Assembly (NCBI RefSeq): GCF_030272615.1
Contig: NC_081413.1
Location: 23,066,501 to 23,130,500, forward strand
Source: Cryptomeria japonica
Lineage: Eukaryota; Streptophyta; Pinopsida; Cupressales; Cupressaceae
Direction of reading: 5' to 3'
Length of the DNA: 64,000 nucleotides
The stretch's first letter is position 1. The number at the start of each line of letters is the position of its first letter. Positions 23,172 to 35,792 of the stretch are shown here, in pieces. Position numbers and translations under genes: made by a program. The notes beneath the pieces were generated by a model that ran no database searches, was not told the DNA's origin, and worked only from the letters and a program-made list of their open reading frames with translations.

Positions 23172-23768
23172 GGTGGAAATCGAGGTTACAAACCTAAATT
23201 ACACTTCCCCTTCAAAATTCTTAGTCTGGTATAAATCGGGTTTGTGACCCCGATTTACACCACCTTATAGACAAGTCTTACATGTCAGGTGCAAGTCGAG
23301 GTTATAACCCTGACCTATACCTAAAGCCTTAGAAATCATATTTTTGGTGGAAGGCGGGGTTGTAACCCCGACTTACACCAAGTCTTCCTATTTATGGTGC
23401 AGAGCAAGGTTATAACCCTGACCTACACTGAGTTCTCTCTAGACGGTGCAAGACGGGGTTATAACCCTGACCTACACTGAGGCCTTACCCAATAGTGTAT
23501 ATCAAGGTCATAACCCTGATCTACACCCAATCACCCCTTCACGGTGTAAGTTAAGGTTATAACCCCGTGTAAGTTAAGGTTATAACTCTAACTTGCAACA
23601 TAAATCTTTCTCAGGTGTAAATCAGGGTTATAACCCTGATTCACTCCAAATTAAGTTAGTTTCTTTTCTTTTTGATAAGTGCAAATCGAACCAATGAATC
23701 TAATATACACCTTTATGATTATTGACCCATCCCAAATGCAAATCGGACTTATAAGTCCAAAATGCACT
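23172..23768. repeat. Array of about eleven 34-bp palindromes
   Basis: Units start near 23172, 23228, 23288, 23346, 23396, 23445, 23494, 23543 (with a partial second copy at 23566), 23614, 23678 and 23736. Each is an imperfect inverted repeat built as GGTGTAAATCGGGG then TTATAA then the complement, with centres such as GGTTATAACC. Spacing is 48-64 bp, and the DNA between palindromes is not conserved. Arms change from unit to unit (CGGGG/CCCCG at 23346, GGACTT/AAGTCC at 23736) while pairing is largely kept. It lies in the U3-like part of an LTR. Confidence 0.9.
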
Positions 23769-24134
23769 TCATGACCCCCTTTGGTCATTTTTGTCCAACT
23801 CTGGGAATTCTTCAAATCCATTTCTACAACTCCAATCCATATGCTAGATTCAGCATATTGGGACCAAATGACTGTGAAATACAGGCTACCAAGCAAGAAC
23901 ATCAAGATTCTACTAGTGAAGAATGATGAATAAGATGAGGCTCCAAATACTTAGTTATTTTTATGCATCTCTAGCCTAGTGTCATTTTGTAATATCAATC
24001 GACACCTCAAGTATCATTTTGTATTCAAGTTTTTGCATCTAGAACTTGCACGTGTCATAAGTCAAATCAAACTCTACCTTTGACTTGTTCACAAATTATT
24101 TGTAATTTTTCAAGTTTCATATTGCACCTCTCCT

Positions 24135-24145
24135 CTATATATATG
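24135..24145 (+). promoter_or_regulatory. R0 LTR TATA box
   Basis: CTATATATATG after a C/T-rich stretch, in the plus direction of R0, about 1.1 kb into the LTR. It is consistent with a pol II promoter; the transcription start is not determined. Confidence 0.5.
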
Positions 24146-24351
24146 AGGATTTTCATTGTAATAAGGATCTTTCTAGGACCTATCTTTTAGATTAGGAATC
24201 TTTAATCTATATGCCAAAACTTTGTTGAAGTAAAGAGAAAAAGTGAAACTTTGTGTTCATATTCTGATTTTATAAATTTGATCAATTCAGAAGAAAGCTT
24301 TGGCATCTAGACTTTGTGTTGGATTCATTTGTGGTTTATGGCGAGAGTGTT

Positions 24352-26282
24352 TGATAGGGAGATTGAGTGAGAAGTTGCTCAATAAGTCTAAATTGGTTTA
24401 ACCAATCAAATGGACCCAAAAGGATATGCTTTTATTTGTGTTCAATTAGTGTTTGCAAAGAAACTCTTCAACACCCACAGCTCTTCTCAAGCAACCATCC
24501 CATCATGTTGTTACACTCTCTTGTTCTAGCTTGTTTCCTCAATGTTACTCAAATCCTCCACCATAGGTCCATATTTCAAGATGGTATCTAAATGATCAAT
24601 TTTGATTGAATTAGGCTCCTTGAGTGTCTTTCAATTGTTTATCACAAATTTAGAAGGTTCTAATATCATTTGGGCAATCGGGTTCACTTTTTGTTAATTG
24701 GGTAAAATTTGCTTGCATAGGGCAACGATAAAAACAAACACCATGTAACCTGACTTGGAAGGTGTCAATAAGGTCTAAACTCAAGGATTTTCATGGTTGT
24801 AGCTCCTGATAAGATGGTATAATGACTGTCCATAATTATAGGCAAGAAAGTGGGGTTTTGAGAGGAATTTGCTCATGTAACAAAGGAAGTCACTTCTAAA
24901 CCACAAACCAAGCCTCCAAATTCTTGTAGAACCTCTACGACATCATTTTGAAATATTTTCCAACTTTGTCCTGCATGACATTATACCAAATGTTTGTCAT
25001 GCAACAACAAAATGACTGTTAAAATGCACTGCTATTGCTAATTCACTGCTTTTGCTGCACTTTGAAGGGTTAGAACTTCATAAATAATTTCACCAAACCA
25101 TGTAACAATCTCCAAACACTTTTTTAACACTTTTCACAAGTTCTTCAAACATGGACATGCTCATAAAGCCATTTATGATTCAAAAGACATTAAATTCCCC
25201 AAATAAGGGTACTCGTTGGTAGCCACAACTTGACTCAATTTCAAGGTAAAATAAACACCATTTGGAGCTCCAAATACATCTAAAACTCCAAGGAAACTAG
25301 TAAAGACCTCTACCTTAAGTTTTCTCACTCAAATTGACCTTTGAGTACAAACAAATTTGGTCTTTGCTAGCATTTGCTAGCCAAATCCATCTCCAACTTG
25401 CCTAGCATAAACTTAAAGACACTTCTTTTACACAACCCTAGCCAAAATATGAATTATTTACATTGTACATATGCCATAAAACTTGTCTATGTCAACCCAT
25501 GGGAGCCCAAACCTGGATTTAGACAAGTTGATGCATTTTGTAGGCCAAAACCCTTGACAAGGCAGTCAAGGAGCAAAAATGAAACTATTTTGTACAACCA
25601 ACTTCCAAACGCAAAACCAATGAAACTATTACATCAAATTATTTGAATTCACAATTAAATAAATCTCCAGCAAGTACAGTATGGAAGGAAACTATCCAGT
25701 ACGAACTGTCACAAGAAAATGAGTTCAAAACCATTAAAAGCCAGATTTTTTTTATATTTCCAGTTGAGAATGTCTTTCAAATACAATTGCCAACCCTATA
25801 CAAAGAAGAGGGAGGAATATTTATAGCATCATGATTCATTTATGAGGTCCTATATGGACAACCAGTTGTAGGAGGTTTGCTTTTACAAACTTGTCTTAAA
25901 AATGACAACTTTTCCAAACAATGAAAACAACTTTTGTTGCTCTAAATGACATTTTTGAGAAACCTAACTTATCTATCCCTTCTAGACACTTAGGAATGTT
26001 TAAAAACACTCAAAAAACATGTTCCAAAACTTTCCCAACCATTTCTATGCCTATAAGGCAATTTCACACTTTTTAGCCCTTTTTGGCCTAAAAGCACAAA
26101 ATTGACAACTCAAGCCCTAAGAAGCAAAACTTGATCTCTCAAGAAAAAAATGAGATAAAAAAATTATGAAATGACTAAAAAAAACCTATAACAACATTCA
26201 AAACCTATTAAAAGACTCACAAACACTTAAGCATGAAAATACTAAAAAGGAGAGTGAAGCATGACTAGGTGCTCCTGCACCA
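24352..26282 (-). repeat. G1 3' LTR
   Basis: 1931 bp, starting TGATAGGGAG and ending CTGCACCA on the plus strand. It is collinear with the split 5' LTR. Relative to that copy it lacks about 35 bp near 24695 (the other copy has AAAACGGGGCTAAAAAGG there). It contains frames at 24367-24591 and 25374-25834 that are not genes. Confidence 0.93.
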
Positions 26283-26297
26283 TACTCCCCCAAAGAC
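26283..26297 (-). other. G1 polypurine tract
   Basis: The reverse complement reads TCTTTGGGGGAGTA, directly before the TGGTGCAGGAGC start of the 3' LTR on the minus strand. Confidence 0.75.
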
Positions 26298-26304
26298 AAA
26301 GAAG

Positions 26305-28646
26305 TCATGTGATTCCTTGAGGGAAAAAAGAAGGAATTGAAAACTTAGAGAACTTAGACTCATGTACCCAAGTGGCTTCTGAAAGTGGTTTATCTTTCCA
26401 CTTGATGAGATGCTCCGTGTACACTTGATGGCGAGTCCTCTTGTAAACTCTTGAGTTCAACACTTGTTCAACTTGAGGAATGAATGGAGGAGGCAAAGAT
26501 GGGTCTTAAAGTGACTTGTGAACCTTTGAAACTCTATCATCCTCCTTAGTAATTTTACCTTTTAATACCACCAAATATGAAACATTGAATATACGAGACA
26601 AAGAAGGATCAGTAGGAAAATCAATTTTATATGCATTAAAACCATACTTAGCCAATATCTTGCAAGGACCTATCTGCCTAATTTGGAGCTAGTTGGGAAC
26701 TCCCTTTTGCAATCTATACTTTTTCAAACGCACCATCACAAAGTCCCCAACTGAAAATTGAACATCTCTCTTTGATGCATCCACTCTAGCTTTCACTTTC
26801 TGCAAGGTATCTTAAAGAGTCTTTCTCACTTCCTCATGAACTTCCTTCATTTATTGAGCCATGTCATCTATTATACCACTCTTTTCCTACAAGTTACCAA
26901 GATCCCTTCACTCCATGAGACCCCTTGGGTGCATACCATAAACAATCTCAAAGGGACTCTTACCAGTTGACCTGTTAACACTATCATTGTATGCAAATTC
27001 TGCCTGATGGATGAGCTGATCCCGACTTTGGGTATATCCCTTTGTCAAACACCTTAAGAGATTTCCAAGAGTCCTATTGACCACCTCATTTTGGCCATCA
27101 GTCTATGGGTGATAAACTAAACCAAAAGAAATATTAGTACCTAATCTTTTCCACAATGTTTTCCAAAAATGGCCAAGAAACTTAACATCTCTATTAGAAA
27201 CAATGCTAGAAGGTAAACCAAGGATCCTAATCACTTCCTTGAAAAATAAATAGGCTATATGACTAGCATCATGTGTAGTTTTGCAAGGAATAAATTGTGC
27301 CATTTTACTAAATCTATCCACAATCACAAAAATGTTATCAAAACCAGCTTTAGTCTTAGGTAAGCCTAGCATAAAATCCATGCTATCACATTCCCAAGGC
27401 CTTGTAGGAATTGGAAGAGGCTAATAAAGACCAGCATTAGGAGTAATACCTTTTTCCTTCTGACAAACCATACATTTCTCCACATACCTTCTGACATCTC
27501 GCTGCATTTTAGGCCAATAATAGAAATGTTGCACCAACTCCAATGTCTTGTTGAGACCAATATGTCCACTCAAACACCCATTGTGCTTTTTCTTGAATCA
27601 GATTCTCCCTCATTGAGCTTTTAGGAACACATAGCTACCCACCTTTAAACAACAAACCATTTTGCAAAGTATAATCAGCATATCCACTATGAAAAGAATT
27701 ATCAAATGCTTGGCAAACCTTATAGATGGCTACAAAATCTTCATTTTAGGATACATTCCTTTGAAGCATTCTATGCCAATACTCTGAACCTGTACTTCCT
27801 ACACTATTATAAGCCTTCTACTCAAGGAATTTGCTACTTTATTGCATTGTCATTTCTTGTGCTTAAGAGTAAAAGTGTATGATTGCAAGTACTCAACCCA
27901 TTTAACATGCCTATGATTTAACTTATCTTGTGAATTCAAGAAACTCAAAGCCAGATTATCTGTATAAACAACATACTCCTTTGGAAGCAAATAATTTCTC
28001 CACTTTCTAAGCGCTTGAACTATAGCATAGAGTTCCAAATCATAGGAAGAGTACTTCTTTTTAGCATCATTCAACTTTTCACTAAAGAAAGCTACAGGTC
28101 TATTATCCTAACTAAACACTGCACCTACTGCAATATTACTAGCATCACATTCAATAGTAAATAACTTGTCAAATCTAGGAAGTATAAGCACTAGTTGAGA
28201 AGAAACCTTGGTTTTCAAAAGTTCAAACCCCTTATTTGCTGCATCTGTCCACTGAAACTTTACCTTAGCTCCACCTTTTATAGTATCAAGCACTAGTGCA
28301 CAAATTTCACTAAACCCTCTGTTGAATTTCCTATAGAATTGTGCTAAACCATGAAAACTTTGGACATCACTTGCTGATTTGGGTGTAGGCCAATTTGTGA
28401 TGCCTTCCACCTTGGTTTTATCCATTTTCAAATCTCCACCTGAGATCACAAAGCCAACATAAACTAATTCCTGTTTCATAAAATCACACTTTTCCAAATT
28501 GATTGTCAATTGTTCATCATACAATTTTTTCAAAACAATTTCAAGATGCTTCAAATGCTCTTCTTTAGCTTTACTGAAAATTACAATGTCATCTAAGTAC
28601 ACCACTACAAATTTACCAATGAAATCATGCAACACTTCATACATGA
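26305..28646 (-). pseudogene. G1 RT C-terminal half, RNase H, integrase and chromodomain
   Basis: Minus-strand order from 28646 down. The RT has VVVYLDDIVIFSK (catalytic YLDD intact). RNase H follows with TIECDASNIAVGAV, YDLELYAIVQALRKWR and VVYTDN, with stops between. The integrase zinc finger (CMVCQKEK-type) lies at about 27480-27560. The integrase core has [20 protein letters not shown] and [12 protein letters not shown], then DGQNE. The chromodomain is at 26496-26305 (EQVLNSRVYKRTRHQVYTEH, LIKWKDKPLSEATWV). Chromodomains of this type target integration to chromatin. Stops and frame changes inactivate it. Confidence 0.9.
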
Positions 28647-28651
28647 GTCTC

Positions 28652-29870
28652 TGATAACTCAATGATGAATGAATAGTACCAAACCGGTACTAAGAGGGGG
28701 GGTGAATCAGTACAGACAAAAATATAGTCTAAAACCGGTTTGACAGAAAATACTCCAAATGACTGGCAAACAGTGACACTGGTTGAAACAAAGTGCAACC
28801 AGTAAGACCCAGAACAACTAAAACAATCATAAACCGGTTACTCACTTAGCTTTCCTCTTAGCTCAATACTATAGTACCATTACACCCTCATGTATGAACA
28901 GGTAAACTATCATCAGATCTTCACAATAGTTAGTTCAATATGTTTTATAGACAGGCATAAAACACAGAACCATCATATGCTTAATAGGCAGTAACAAAGC
29001 ATCACAAGATAAAAGCATCCCACATGACACACATATTTTCACGTGGAAACCCAACTGGGAAAAATCATGGTGGGGATGAATACCCACAAGCTTCTTTTTG
29101 AACTCTTTAGAAGTCCGCTCTATTAGGAGCCTTGTCCGGTTAAAGACATTACAATAGGTTCTGCTAGGAACTGATCCTGTTAGGGATCACCCAGTTAAGG
29201 GATGGCTACAATACCCGATTAAGGGTTGAACTTGGTTAAGGTTACCTTGTTAGAGGATTTCAAGAACTCAATAGCTAAAGGATCTCCAGAGCTCTATAGC
29301 TTCCCAAAACTCAATAACTTTGAGTTACCCTGTTAAAGGATTTGTATCAAGCCGGTTAAGGCTACCTTGTTAAGGGATTTCACAACTGTTGAAGTGGTTA
29401 AAGATCAAGAGGAATTACAATGATCTAGTAACAGCACTCAATGCTAATGCAGATTCGTTTTGGCTCCTCTTCACCTTCTGCACATTCACTTTGCAAGTAT
29501 CTCTTCCCTCCTTTGGTCTGGCAAGAATCACGTATCACTTCCCTTGGATACATACATACAAATTTTTCCCACAACTTTAGAAAGAAACACAACATCGACC
29601 TTATAGAAAATAGACAGGTCGGTAGCAAAAACCCTAAACCCTAAACCTATTAGGTTAAGCAATTCAAGTGGTTCAATCCTGACCGTTGAATCATACTACA
29701 TTAAATGCAACAATCTTTAATCGATCTCAAGACATATATACCGGTTCACACATATGTCGGTTCTCTCTTCTCACATATCACATATGCCGATTCACTTCAT
29801 ATCACATATTGACATCAATGACAACATACAATATTATTATGTCCTCATACCGGTTCACATAATGCCAACA
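28652..29870 (-). repeat. C2 3' LTR with a 346-bp deletion
   Basis: 1219 bp against 1566 bp for the other LTR. The difference is one deletion: AAGACAT is followed directly by ATATACCGG at about 29733, whereas the other LTR has the bases 35307-35652 in between. CAT occurs at both break points, a 3-bp microhomology. The telomere-like motif is at 29627-29646. Confidence 0.93.
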
Positions 29871-29886
29871 ATCTCCCCCTTTGGCA
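29871..29886 (-). other. C2 polypurine tract
   Basis: The reverse complement reads GCCAAAGGGGGAGAT beside the 3' LTR; it is the best-preserved copy of this tract in the window. Confidence 0.82.
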
Positions 29887-30365
29887 TTCATGGCAATATA
29901 CAAAGATATCTCTCCGCTTCACATCTTCTCCCCCTTTGACAATAATGCCAAATTGGAGGCACAAGCATCCATGTTCCATTATACTGCTCTCCCTGAGGAG
30001 TAACATCCTTCAACACATCAATCAACAAAAATTTGACTATGCAATATCTGACTGATGTGTAAGAAATACTTTTAGTTCACCTCCTGAAGGGGCAGTACCC
30101 CCAATTCACCTCTTAAATGCACAAATGTAGCCTTTGAGAGAGGCTTGGTAAATATGTCTGCTAATTACTCCTTACTGGAAACATGTTCCAGTGCAATCTC
30201 TTTATTCTGAACCTTTTCCCTCAGGAAATGATACTTAAACTCAAAATGCTTGGCTCTAGAATGTAAAACCGGATTCTTTGAAATATTGATAGCACTTGTG
30301 TTATCACAGAATATACTTACCGGTTCACATACAGGGATTTTGAAGCCATTTCAAACATGCTTCAT

Positions 30366-30635
30366 CTAGATTGTCTGAGTGCAATTCATGAAAGCTGCAA
30401 CATACTCCGCTTCCACTATAGATTGATAGATACAACTCTGCTTTTTACTCATCCATGAGACCAGTCTACCACTGAGAAAGAATGCACCACCAGTTGTGAT
30501 TTTCCAGTCATCCACATTACCTACCCAATGAGTATCTATGAATACTTTCAAAATGAAATCATTGTTGTATGGGTACCATAATCCATAGTAAACTGTTCCC
30601 TTCAGATACCTAAGAATTTGCTTGACTGCAACCAA
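30366..30635 (-). pseudogene. C2 RNase H C-terminal part
   Basis: A 90-codon frame with [38 protein letters not shown] and [12 protein letters not shown], the copia RNase H end. The D-A-D-W motif reads DTHW, so one conserved acidic residue is lost. It is separated from RT (ending 30657) by a stop. Confidence 0.88.
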
Positions 30636-30656
30636 GTGGGATTCTCTTGGACTTTT

Positions 30657-32225
30657 CTAGAACCTTGCAGTAATGCCAACTGCATGTGCAATATCTGGTC
30701 TGCTATGCACTACATAATGCAACTTACCAATCATTGATCGGTATTCCTTCTCATCAACTAGTGTGGAATCATCCTCTTTTGATAATTTGCAACCGGTCAC
30801 CATCGGTGTATCAACTGGTTTGCTATCTTCCATGCCAAAGGTCTTCAACACTTCTTTGACATATTTGGACTGAGTGATAAAGATTCCATCTTTCATCTGC
30901 TGGATCTGCAATCCAATGAAGAACTTAATCTCCCCTATGAGTGACATCTCAAACTCTTTCTTCATCTCATCAGTAAACTCATCACTCATCTTGTCATCTC
31001 CACCAAAGATAATGTCATCAACAAAAACCTTATAGATCAAGGACTTCAAGTAATTATTACTCTCTTCACTTGTTCTCTCAAATCCAATCATCACAAGATG
31101 GGAATGTAGATGTTCATACCATGCTCTAGGTGCTTGCTTTAGACCATATAAGGCTTTATGTAGCCTGCACACCATATCACTTACTTCAGATAGGGAAAAC
31201 CCATCTGGTTGCTCTATATACACCTCCTCTTCAAGCACACCGTTTAAGAATGTAGATTTTACATCCATTTGATATACCTTGAATCCTTTAAAAGCTGCAT
31301 ATGCAAGAAGCATATGAACTCCTTCCAATCTAGCTACAGGAGCAAAGGTTTCTCCATAGTCTTCTCCTTCTTCTTGAGCATATCCTTTGCACACCAATCT
31401 GGCTTTATTCCTAATCACTATGCTATCCTCATTCAACTTGTTTCTAAAAACCAATTTGGTACCAGTGACATTTTTATGCTTCGGTCTGGGTACCAAGGAC
31501 CATGTACCATTTTTCTCTATCTGGTCAAGTTCCTCTTCCATTGCCTTGATCCAGTCTTCATCTTTATGAGCCTCTTTGAATGATTTAGGCTCAAATTCAG
31601 AGATCATACATGATTTTTCTCTATTCTTTCTTCTTGTAAGAATTCCTACATCCTTATCTCCTATGATCTGCTTAGGATCATGATTCAGCTTGACATACCG
31701 AGGAATGGTCTTGACTTGTTCTTCTTGCTTTTCCTCTTCATCCTCATCTTCATCAGTATCAGCATTCACCGGTTTAGGAACACTGTTTCTGGTACTTGGT
31801 TGACTGACAACTGGTTCCCAGAAGGTTGCAACCAGTTCATTTATAGCTTTCTCACTGCCAGTTTCCTCTGTTTTCTCAGAGGATTCATCAACTCTTACAT
31901 TGATACTTTCCATAATTCTCTGAGTCCTATTGTTGTAACACTTCAGAGCTTTACTCTTGGTGGAATATCCTAGGAATATTCCCTCATCACATTTAGCTTC
32001 AAATTTGCCCTGATGTTCACTCCTCTTGATGTAACATTTTCTACCAAATACCCTAAAGTAGCTAACCACAGGTGTCTTACTGGTCCAATACTCATAAGGA
32101 GTTTTATCCTTACCTTTCTTGATGAGTACCCGGTTCATTGTGTAGACTGCAATGCTCACCACTTCTCTCCAAAAGGTGTGAGCTACCTTTCCTTGAATCA
32201 ACATGGTTCTAGTTGCTTCAACCAC
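30657..32225 (-). pseudogene. C2 integrase C-terminal part, linker, reverse transcriptase
   Basis: The longest copia frame here, 522 codons. It starts just after the nonsense codon in integrase ([13 protein letters not shown]), passes [12 protein letters not shown] and an acidic linker ([13 protein letters not shown]), then RT with [31 protein letters not shown] and FVDDIIFGG. Phe in place of the Tyr of YVDD is shared with C1. Compared with C1 it lacks a few residues before the FVDD box. It would encode cDNA synthesis, but the polyprotein is interrupted on both sides. Confidence 0.92.
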
Positions 32226-32255
32226 AATCCGGTTATTCCTCTCTGGTAGGCCATT

Positions 32256-33185
32256 CTACTGTGGAGTCTGGGAGGAAGATAGTTGCCTCTTGATGCAAAA
32301 TTCTTCACAATACTTGTTGAATTCACCAGAAGTGAATTCCCCTCCTTGATCAGTTTTAAGACACTTGATCCTTTTACCACTTTCCTTCTCCACTAATGCT
32401 CTGAAAGCTTTGAATTTCACAAAGGCTTCAAACTTGTCTTTCAAGAATGTGACCCACATCATTCTTGAGTAGTCATCAATGAGAATCATGAAGTACCTAT
32501 CACCCTGCACACTTCTAGTTTTCATAGGACCACACAAATTAGTATGCACAAGATCAAGCAAGTTGTCAGCAGTGAAAGATTTACCTTTAAAGGTTGAGGA
32601 AGACATTTTCCCCAATTGACACTCTCTGCACAAGGTATTGTCCGGGTTGCTTAGCACTGGCAACCCTCTAACTACCTTGATCTTATTAGCCTTCAAAATG
32701 TTATCAAAGTTTACATGGAAAAGTCTCCTATGCCATATCCAGCTATCATCAAACTTAGCCATAAGACATGTACTTATATTTGCATTCAGATGAAATAGGT
32801 TACCTTTGGTCTGCATGTCAGTGGCCAACAATTCACCATCTTTTCCTTTGATTCTACAAACTCCATTATTGAATTCCAGAGTGAGGCCACTGTCATTCAG
32901 CTGGGAAACACTTAGAAGCTTGTGTCTAATACCATCAACCCAGTACACATTGTCAGCACTGCTCTTTCCATTCAAGGAGATGGACCCTCTACCTTTGACC
33001 ATGCATGGTGCATCATTGCCAAAGCGAACCACACCTCCATCATACTCCTCCAAGGATAGAAACTTGCTCCGATCACCAATCATATGGTGAGAACAGCCAC
33101 TGTCAATGATCCACTCATTGGAATTATCAAACCGGGAGACAAGAGGCTTCTTGTCTGACACATCTTCTTTGACAACAACAAACAC
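32256..33185 (-). pseudogene. C2 protease and integrase N-terminal part
   Basis: 310 codons: protease WIIDSGCSHHMIG, pre-integrase zinc region (SWIWHRRLFHVNF ... CRECQLGK), integrase core with DLVHTNLCGPM (the first catalytic Asp now Asn) and LKTDQGGEF. It ends at TAG in TPQ*NG, the same codon as in C1. The Asp to Asn change is private to C2. Confidence 0.9.
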
Positions 33186-33248
33186 AATATCTTCATTTTC
33201 TTCATCCTATGACTCTTCATCTGTGACACCTTCATCAACTGCCACAAA

Positions 33249-34150
33249 TTAGTTTCTCTGGTTTCCTCCTTTGAATTTCTTGAACCTTTCTGGTTTGTCC
33301 TTTCTATCGCTATTAGGATAGTTTATAGCAATATGTCCTATCCAGTTACAAGAAAAGCATTTCAAAGGTAGCTTACCTTTGTATTTACCGGTTCCTTTAG
33401 GAAGCTTCCTGGCAAGGAGAGCTTCAAATGCCATCAGAATCTCCTCATCATTCATTTCTTTGCTTTGTCTAGGTTCACCACTAGTGCTAGCTTCTTTTCC
33501 TTTTCTGGATGGTATAGTATAGGCTTTAAATGTTGATTCAGTCTTTTGAACACTGCCACCCAAACTATTTAGCTCATAGGCTGTCAACTTGGCTATGATG
33601 GAGTCCAAGGATACCTTAGTCTTGTCTATTGATCTCAGCTCCTGAATAGCAACAACCCTTATTGCATATACCGGCAATAGGGATCTCAGAACTTTGCTTA
33701 CCATAGTGGAATCTTCTATTTTACCACTTGCACTCTTGATTTCTCCAACAACTGTTTTGATTCTTATTCTATACTACTAAATGGTCTCACCTTCAACCAT
33801 CCACATATCTTCAAACTTCCCTCTCGGGATTTCTTCCATAGCCTGTTTTACATGTTCATCACCACCATAGATATTTTCAAGAGCATCCCATACCTCTTTG
33901 GGATTTACCTTGTTCTGAATATCAATAAACTCAATGTCAGATAGACTAGTAATAAGGGCTTCCATGACTTGCCCATTTTCTTGTATCTCTCTCTCTTTTG
34001 GTCATCGGTGAGAGTACCGGTAGGGACAACATAGACATTCTCAACATAACTCTAGTGTTGAGCACCCATGCTTCTGATGAATATCTTCATCCTCTCTTTC
34101 CATACACCGAAATTTTCCCTATTAAACTTTGGACCTTCCCTCTTCATCAT
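33249..34150 (-). pseudogene. C2 gag
   Basis: The likely start is one of two adjacent ATGs at 34150, opening MMKREGPKFNRENFGVWKE. Frames 33965-33777 (MEALITSLSDIEFIDIQNKV, EVWDALENIYGG) and 33704-33249 follow. The zinc knuckle is CFSCNWIGHIAINY: the first two Cys and the His are kept and the last Cys is now Tyr. Stops at about 33776 and 34070 break it. Confidence 0.87.
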
Positions 34151-34204
34151 TTGACTGGGATCTTTACCTCAAGCAGTTAAGCTTAAAACACAGAGGACCT
34201 AGAG

Positions 34205-34221
34205 GATGCTCTGATACTAAT
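34205..34221 (-). other. C2 primer binding site
   Basis: The reverse complement reads ATTAGTATCAGAGCATC directly after the 5' LTR, one or two bases from the iMet site TGGTATCAGAGC. Confidence 0.85.
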
Positions 34222-35787
34222 TGATAACTCAATGATGAATGAATAGTACCAAACCGGTACTGAGAGGTGGGGGTGAATCAGTACAGACAAAAATAAAGTC
34301 CAAAACTAGTTTGACAACAAATACTCCAAATGACTGGAAAACAGTGACACTGGTTGAAACAGAGTGCAACCGGTAAGACCCAGAACAACTAAAACAATCA
34401 TAAATAGGTTACTCACTTAGCTTTCCTCTTACCTCAATACTATAGTACCATTACACCCTCATGTATGAACAGGTAAACTATCATTAGATCTTCACAATAG
34501 TTAGTTCATTATGTTTTATAGATAGGCATAAAACACATAACCATCATATGCTTAACATGAAGTAACAAAGCATCACAAGATAAAAGCATCGCACATGACA
34601 CACATATTTTCATGTGGAAACCCAACTAGGAAAAACCACGGTGGGGATGAATACCCACAAGCTTCTTTTTGAACTATTTAGAAGTCCGCTCTATTAGGAG
34701 CCTTGTCTGGTTAAAGACATTACAATAGGTTCTACTAGGAACCGATCCTGTTAGGGATCACCTGGTTAAGGGATGGCTACAATACCTAGTTAAGGGTTGA
34801 ACCCGCTTAGGGTTACCTTGTTAGAGGATTTCAAGAACTCAATAGCTAAAGGATCTCCAGAGCTCTATAGCTTCCCAGAACTCAATAACTTCGAGTTACC
34901 CTGTTAAAGGATTTGTATCAAGTCGGTTAAGGCTACCCTGTTAAGGGATTTCACAACTGTTGAAGTGGTTAAAGATCAACAGGAATTACAATGACCTAGT
35001 AACAGCACTCAATGCTAATGTAGATCCATTTTGGCTCCTCTTCACCTTCTGCAAATTCACTTTGCAGGTATCTCTTATCTCCTTTGGTCTGGCAAGAATC
35101 ACGTATCACTTCCCTTGGATACACACATACAACTTTTGCCAACAACTTTAGAAAGAAACACAACATCGACCTTATAGAAAATAGACAGGTCAGTAGTAAA
35201 AACCCTAAACCATAAACCTGTTAGGTTAAGCAATCCAAGTGGTTCAATCCGGATTGTTGAATCATACTCCATTAAATACAACAATCTTCAATCGATCTCA
35301 AGACATTCTCCATCGTCCATTATCCACCGATTTCATGGCGGCTGATAACCCATCACACGTTATCATCGTTTAACAAACTTCGCACATTCCCAAGGTGGAT
35401 AGGGATAGTCTTCTTCATGCAAGATCCTTCATGCGCACAGGGCTCACGTGGCAACACGATCTATTCTTCGTTATACTGCTAACTCATCACACAAAGATCA
35501 CTGATTGAGTCACACAGGCTTGAGGTACTCCAGCCGAAAATCCTGAAGTGGAAACTACCTACCAACCGGTAGTCATACAATGCTTCCATGTGCCGATTCC
35601 CATAACTACATGCCGGTTCACCTTGAACAAATATACCACTTCACTTTGGCATATATACCGGTTCACACATATGTCGGTTCTCTCTTGTCACATATCACAT
35701 ATGTTGATTCACTTCATATCACATATTGACATCAGTGACAACATACAATATCATTATTTCCTCATACCGGTTCACATAATGCCAACA
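34222..35787 (-). repeat. C2 5' LTR
   Basis: Full-length 1566-bp LTR, TGATAAC to AACA as written. It keeps the segment deleted from the partner LTR. The telomere-like motif at 35199-35217 is partly degraded (CCCTAAACCATAAACC). Confidence 0.93.
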
Positions 35788-35792
35788 GTCTC

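Larger units (their letters stand above)
22994..24351 (+). repeat. R0 5' LTR, left part
   Basis: Holds the palindrome array (23172-23768) and, further right, a TATA box. It is split at 24351 by G1. The GTGTT at 24347-24351 is repeated at 51477-51481, after which the LTR resumes. The first 175 bp match 54744-54925. Confidence 0.8.
28652..35787 (-). mobile_element. C2: Ty1/copia retrotransposon inside G1 RT
   Basis: 7136 bp with a perfect target duplication GTCTC (28647-28651, 35788-35792). LTRs 28652-29870 and 34222-35787, primer site and polypurine tract all present. It is the same family as C1 with a longer intact pol frame. It interrupts the G1 reverse transcriptase between FNAPSTFM and RLMYEVL, so it is younger than G1. 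Confidence 0.96.

Noticed and set aside
23172-23768. CRISPR-like array (regular repeats with unique spacers)
   Set aside because: The repeats are long palindromes with variable sequence, spacers are unequal, the context is a plant LTR, and there are no cas genes.
25374-25834. Frames inside the G1 LTR (also 50866-51054)
   Set aside because: Not conserved in length between the two LTR copies, with no domain and no start context.
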